Of a DNA stretch of 25,845 nt, positions 22,776 to 25,845 are shown one piece after another. The notes under the pieces were generated by a model. It was not told the DNA's origin, made no database searches, and was given only the letters and a program-made list of their open reading frames with translations. The translations under genes were made by a program, and so were the position numbers. The stretch is from the NCBI GenBank assembly GCA_910585405.1, contig CAJUDO010000036.1:1-25845 (forward strand). Reading direction: 5' to 3'. Source of the DNA: an uncultured Peptococcaceae bacterium. GTDB lineage: Bacteria; Bacillota; Peptococcia; Peptococcales; Peptococcaceae. Numbering within the stretch: position 1 is the stretch's first letter; each line of letters starts with the position of its first letter.

Positions 22776-23159
22776 ATGCCAACAATTAACCAATTGGTTA
22801 GACAAGGCAGATATGTAGCAGAAAAGAAATCTACTGCTCCTGCATTAAAAAATAATCCACAGAAAAGAGGGGTATGTACAAGAGTATATACTACCACGCC
22901 AAAAAAACCAAACTCTGCGTTGCGTAAAGTTGCCCGTGTAAAATTAACAAACGGCATCGAAGTAACAGCTTATATCCCGGGGATTGGCCATAACTTACAG
23001 GAACATAGCGTTGTTCTGGTAAGAGGCGGCAGAGTAAAAGACTTACCTGGTGTGCGTTATCACTTGGTTCGTGGTACTCTGGATGCTGCTGGTGTGAACG
23101 ATCGTAATCAGGCTCGTTCCAAATACGGTACAAAGAAACCGAAAGCAAGCAAAAAATAA
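22776..23159 (+). CDS. rpsL: 30S ribosomal protein S12
   Basis: A 127-residue S12 at the decoding centre. The conserved TPKKPNSALRK carries K43 and GGRVKDLPG carries K88 and D89; both lysines are wild type, so no streptomycin-resistance substitution is seen, and D89 is the residue methylthiolated by RimO in many bacteria. AAGGAGGTG (22761-22769) supports the ATG at 22776 over an upstream in-frame ATG at 22755. First gene of the str operon rpsL-rpsG-fusA-tuf. The L7Ae-like gene often found between rpoC and rpsL in Firmicutes is absent. Confidence 0.97.
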   Translation: MPTINQLVRQGRYVAEKKSTAPALKNNPQKRGVCTRVYTTTPKKPNSALRKVARVKLTNGIEVTAYIPGIGHNLQEHSVVLVRGGRVKDLPGVRYHLVRGTLDAAGVNDRNQARSKYGTKKPKASKK

Positions 23160-23196
23160 TTGTTTCAGCTTAAATTTGCGATAGGAGGGAAATAAT

Positions 23197-23667
23197 ATGT
23201 CCAGAAAAGGTGCAGCTCCTAAAAGAGAAGTTTTAGCTGATCCAATTTACAATAGTAAAAAAGTTACCAAACTGATCAATCAGATCATGTTAGATGGTAA
23301 AAAGGGTGCAGCTGAGAGAGCAGTCTATGGAGCATTCGACATCATTGCTGAAAAAACTGGTAAAGATGCGCTGGAAGTATATGAAGAAGCATTGAAAAAT
23401 GTAATGCCAGTATTAGAAGTAAAAGCTCGTCGTGTAGGTGGTGCTAACTATCAGGTACCAATCGAAGTAAGAGCAGATCGTCGTCAGACATTGGGGATTC
23501 GTTGGATTGTAATGTTTGCTCGTAAGAGAGGCGAAAAAACAATTGATCTCAAACTGGCGAATGAATTAATGGATGCCGCAAACAATATGGGCGGTGCAGT
23601 GAAGAAGAAAGAAGACACACATAAAATGGCAGAAGCCAACAAGGCTTTCGCACATTATCGTTGGTAG
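23197..23667 (+). CDS. rpsG: 30S ribosomal protein S7
   Basis: A 156-residue S7, the primary assembly protein of the 30S head that contacts E-site tRNA. Recognisable blocks are PKREVLADPIYNS, the KLINQIMLDGKKGAAERAVY helix, EVKARRVGGANYQVPIEV, and RWIVMFARKRGEK; the C-terminus EANKAFAHYRW is typical. AGGAGGG (23183-23189) precedes the ATG. Its spacing to fusA is 34 bases. In E. coli S7 represses this operon; no matching site was recognised here. Confidence 0.97.
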   Translation: MSRKGAAPKREVLADPIYNSKKVTKLINQIMLDGKKGAAERAVYGAFDIIAEKTGKDALEVYEEALKNVMPVLEVKARRVGGANYQVPIEVRADRRQTLGIRWIVMFARKRGEKTIDLKLANELMDAANNMGGAVKKKEDTHKMAEANKAFAHYRW

Positions 23668-23701
23668 TTTATTACCGTTAACTTAAAAAGGAGGAAAAAC
23701 G

Positions 23702-25771
23702 GTGGGTAGAGCCTTTCCTTTAGAAAAAACCAGAAACATTGGTATTATGGCACACATTGATGCTGGTAAAACCACTACTACCGAACGTATTCTGTACTAT
23801 ACAGGTCGTGTACACAAAATCGGTGAAGTGCATGACGGTGCAGCTACTATGGACTGGATGGTTCAGGAGCAGGAAAGAGGTATCACCATTACTTCTGCTG
23901 CGACAACGGCACAATGGAGAGGTCATCGTATCAATATCATCGACACCCCGGGCCACGTAGACTTCACGGTAGAGGTTGAACGTTCTCTGCGTGTGCTGGA
24001 CAGCTCTGTAGGGGTTTTCTGTGCAGTAGGTGGTGTGCAGCCTCAGTCCGAAACAGTTTGGCGTCAGGCTGATACTTACGGTGTACCTAGACTAGCTTAT
24101 GTAAATAAAATGGACAGAACCGGTGCTAATTTTCTGAGTGTAGTAGAACAGATTAGAGAACGGTTAGGTCATAATGCGGTTGCCATGCAGTTGCCTATTG
24201 GGGCTGAAGACAACTTTGTAGGAATTATTGACTTGGTAAATAATGTAGCACATATGTTTACTGATGATATGGGAACTTTTGACGAAGAACCAATTCCTGC
24301 TGAATATGCAGAACAGGCTGCGGAATACAGAGAAAAATTGGTAGAAGCAGCTGCAGAACAAGATGAAGAATTAATGATGAAATACTTAGAAGGGGAAGAA
24401 TTAACCGTTGAAGAAATCAAAGGTGCTATTCGCAAAGCAACTTGTGAAGTGAAAATGATTCCAGTATTCTGCGGTTCCTCCTTCAAAAACAAAGGTGTAC
24501 AGATGCTGTTGGATGCTGTTGTGGACTACTGCCCAGCCCCAACAGATATTCCTGCAATTAAAGGAACACTGGAAGATGGTGAAGAAACAGAACGCCATGC
24601 AAGCGACAGCGAACCATTCAGCGCTCTGGCTTTCAAAATCATGACAGACCCATATGTAGGGAAGTTGACATTCTTCCGTGTATATTCCGGTACTTTGGCT
24701 TCGGGTACTTACGTTCTTAACTCTACCAAAAATAAGAGAGAAAGAATCGGTCGTATCCTGCAGATGCACGCAAACCACAGAGAAGAAATTGACATGGTAT
24801 ATGCCGGTGACATTGCTGCTGCTGTTGGTTTGAAAGATACTGGTACAGGTGATACTCTGTGTGCTGAAGATTCTCCAATCATTTTGGAATCCATGGAATT
24901 CCCAGAACCAGTTATCAATATCGCGATTGAACCAAGCACAAAGGCTGACCAGGAAAAAATGGGCATTGCCCTGGCAAAATTGGCAGAGGAAGACCCGACT
25001 TTCAAAACCTATACAGATCAGGAAACTGGTCAGACAATCATTGCTGGTATGGGTGAATTGCACTTGGATATCATTGCTGACCGTTTGAAACGTGAATTTA
25101 AGGTGGAATGTCAAGTAGGGAAACCTCAGGTTGCCTACAAAGAAACCATTCGCAAGGCTGTCAAAGCGACAGGCTTGTTCAAACGTCAGTCCGGTGGTCG
25201 TGGTCAGTATGGTCATGCTGTAATTGAATTAGAACCACTGGAACCAGGTACAGGTTTCCAATTTGAAAGTAAAATCGTTGGCGGCGTTGTGCCAAAAGAA
25301 TACATCGCTCCAATTGAAAATGGTATTCGTGAAGCAATGCAGAATGGTATTTTAGCAGGGTATGAGATGGTAGACATCAAAGCTACATTGGTAGATGGTT
25401 CTTACCATGAAGTAGACTCTTCTGAAATGGCATTTAAAATTGCTGGTTCTATGGCATTCAAAGAAGGTGCTGCCAAAGCAAATCCAGTATTATTGGAACC
25501 TATCATGAAAATTGAAGTTACCATTCCAGATGAATATATGGGCGATGTCATGGGTGACATGAACGCTCGCCGTGGCAGAATTGAAGGTATGGAAGCGAAA
25601 GGCAACGCGCAGATCATCAGAGGTTTTGTACCGCTGTCTGAAATGTTCGGTTATGCAACCGACTTGCGTTCTAAAACACAGGGTCGTGGCCTGTACACCA
25701 TGCAGTCTGACCACTTTGAAGAAGTTCCAAAATCCGTAAGCGAAGAAATTATCGCAAAACGTAGAGGCTAA
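23702..25771 (+). CDS. fusA: Elongation factor G
   Basis: A 689-residue EF-G, the GTPase that drives ribosomal translocation. The P-loop is AHIDAGKTTTTERIL (residues 17-31), G3 is DTPGHVDF, G4 is NKMD; domain IV shows the conserved GGRGQYGHAVIELEP block, and domain V includes the C-terminal SDHFEEVP region. Length and order are typical for the main translation EF-G. GTG is the start, supported by AAGGAGG (23688-23694) at 7 bases. tuf follows after 34 bases. Confidence 0.97.
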   Translation: MGRAFPLEKTRNIGIMAHIDAGKTTTTERILYYTGRVHKIGEVHDGAATMDWMVQEQERGITITSAATTAQWRGHRINIIDTPGHVDFTVEVERSLRVLDSSVGVFCAVGGVQPQSETVWRQADTYGVPRLAYVNKMDRTGANFLSVVEQIRERLGHNAVAMQLPIGAEDNFVGIIDLVNNVAHMFTDDMGTFDEEPIPAEYAEQAAEYREKLVEAAAEQDEELMMKYLEGEELTVEEIKGAIRKATCEVKMIPVFCGSSFKNKGVQMLLDAVVDYCPAPTDIPAIKGTLEDGEETERHASDSEPFSALAFKIMTDPYVGKLTFFRVYSGTLASGTYVLNSTKNKRERIGRILQMHANHREEIDMVYAGDIAAAVGLKDTGTGDTLCAEDSPIILESMEFPEPVINIAIEPSTKADQEKMGIALAKLAEEDPTFKTYTDQETGQTIIAGMGELHLDIIADRLKREFKVECQVGKPQVAYKETIRKAVKATGLFKRQSGGRGQYGHAVIELEPLEPGTGFQFESKIVGGVVPKEYIAPIENGIREAMQNGILAGYEMVDIKATLVDGSYHEVDSSEMAFKIAGSMAFKEGAAKANPVLLEPIMKIEVTIPDEYMGDVMGDMNARRGRIEGMEAKGNAQIIRGFVPLSEMFGYATDLRSKTQGRGLYTMQSDHFEEVPKSVSEEIIAKRRG

Positions 25772-25805
25772 TTGTCTCACGGCAATTATAGAGGAGGAAA
25801 AGAAA

Positions 25806-25845
25806 ATGGCAAAAGAAAAGTACGAACGTACAAAACCGCACGTAA
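25806..25845 (+). CDS. tuf: Elongation factor Tu, 5' end only
   Basis: The first 13 codons encode MAKEKYERTKPHV, the canonical N-terminus of EF-Tu, which delivers aminoacyl-tRNA to the ribosome. GAGGAGG (25791-25797) is the ribosome binding site. The gene runs off the window. A short TAATTG/CAATTA stem lies between fusA and tuf. Identity rests on the few residues and on the fusA-tuf context. Confidence 0.92.
   Translation, partial: MAKEKYERTKPHV

Noticed and set aside
24401..25216. 271-codon minus-strand open frame inside fusA
   Set aside because: It is antisense to a highly conserved gene, has no ribosome binding site or recognisable domain, and follows from fusA codon use.
1..25845. CRISPR array, prophage or intact transposon
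   Set aside because: No spaced direct-repeat arrays, integrase, transposase or phage structural genes are seen on either strand.

Overview
The window comes from a low-GC Gram-positive-type (Firmicutes) chromosome. The order rpmG-secE-nusG-rplK-rplA-rplJ-rplL-rpoB-rpoC-rpsL-rpsG-fusA-tuf is the conserved Firmicutes transcription/translation cluster. Strong AGGAGG ribosome binding sites, UUG/GUG starts for rpoB, rpoC and fusA, and an L10-type leader of the Bacillus/Clostridium form all agree. My feel for the RpoB sequence is a Negativicutes-like anaerobe, but this is only an impression and needs a database search.

Region 1 (1-8270) is accessory metabolism. Two SLC13/DASS-like anion permeases (259-1704 and 6690-8102) flank two tandem cytoplasmic alkaline-phosphatase-superfamily hydrolases (1968-4028 and 4224-6341). 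The hydrolases are clear paralogues with every metal ligand and the Thr nucleophile intact, and the permeases resemble each other. The layout permease-hydrolase-hydrolase-permease suggests uptake of an organic anion and its cleavage in the cytoplasm, but the substrate cannot be read from sequence. Each gene is preceded by its own spacer with terminators, palindromes or promoter-like elements, so these look like separately controlled neighbours rather than one tight operon. This is the best candidate here for an undescribed system.

Region 2 (8277-10459) is a compact operon: a small double-CxxC protein, an overlapping stand-alone ABC ATPase with no permease, and an unrecognised 312-residue protein. 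It converges, through a shared terminator hairpin, on a LysR-type regulator on the minus strand (10539-11438).

Region 3 (11439-25845) is the housekeeping cluster. A strong promoter at 11863-11891 starts rpmG-secE-nusG-rplK-rplA. Two RNA motifs resembling the L1 site of 23S rRNA precede rplK and rplA and probably mediate L1 feedback. A consensus promoter follows rplA and drives an L10 leader with terminator, then rplJ-rplL. A terminator after rplL and a new promoter precede rpoB-rpoC with a roughly 190-nt leader. Immediately after rpoC another promoter is followed by a terminator hairpin with a competing alternative pairing, ahead of rpsL-rpsG-fusA and the first 13 codons of tuf. No tRNA, rRNA, CRISPR array or intact insertion sequence was seen.
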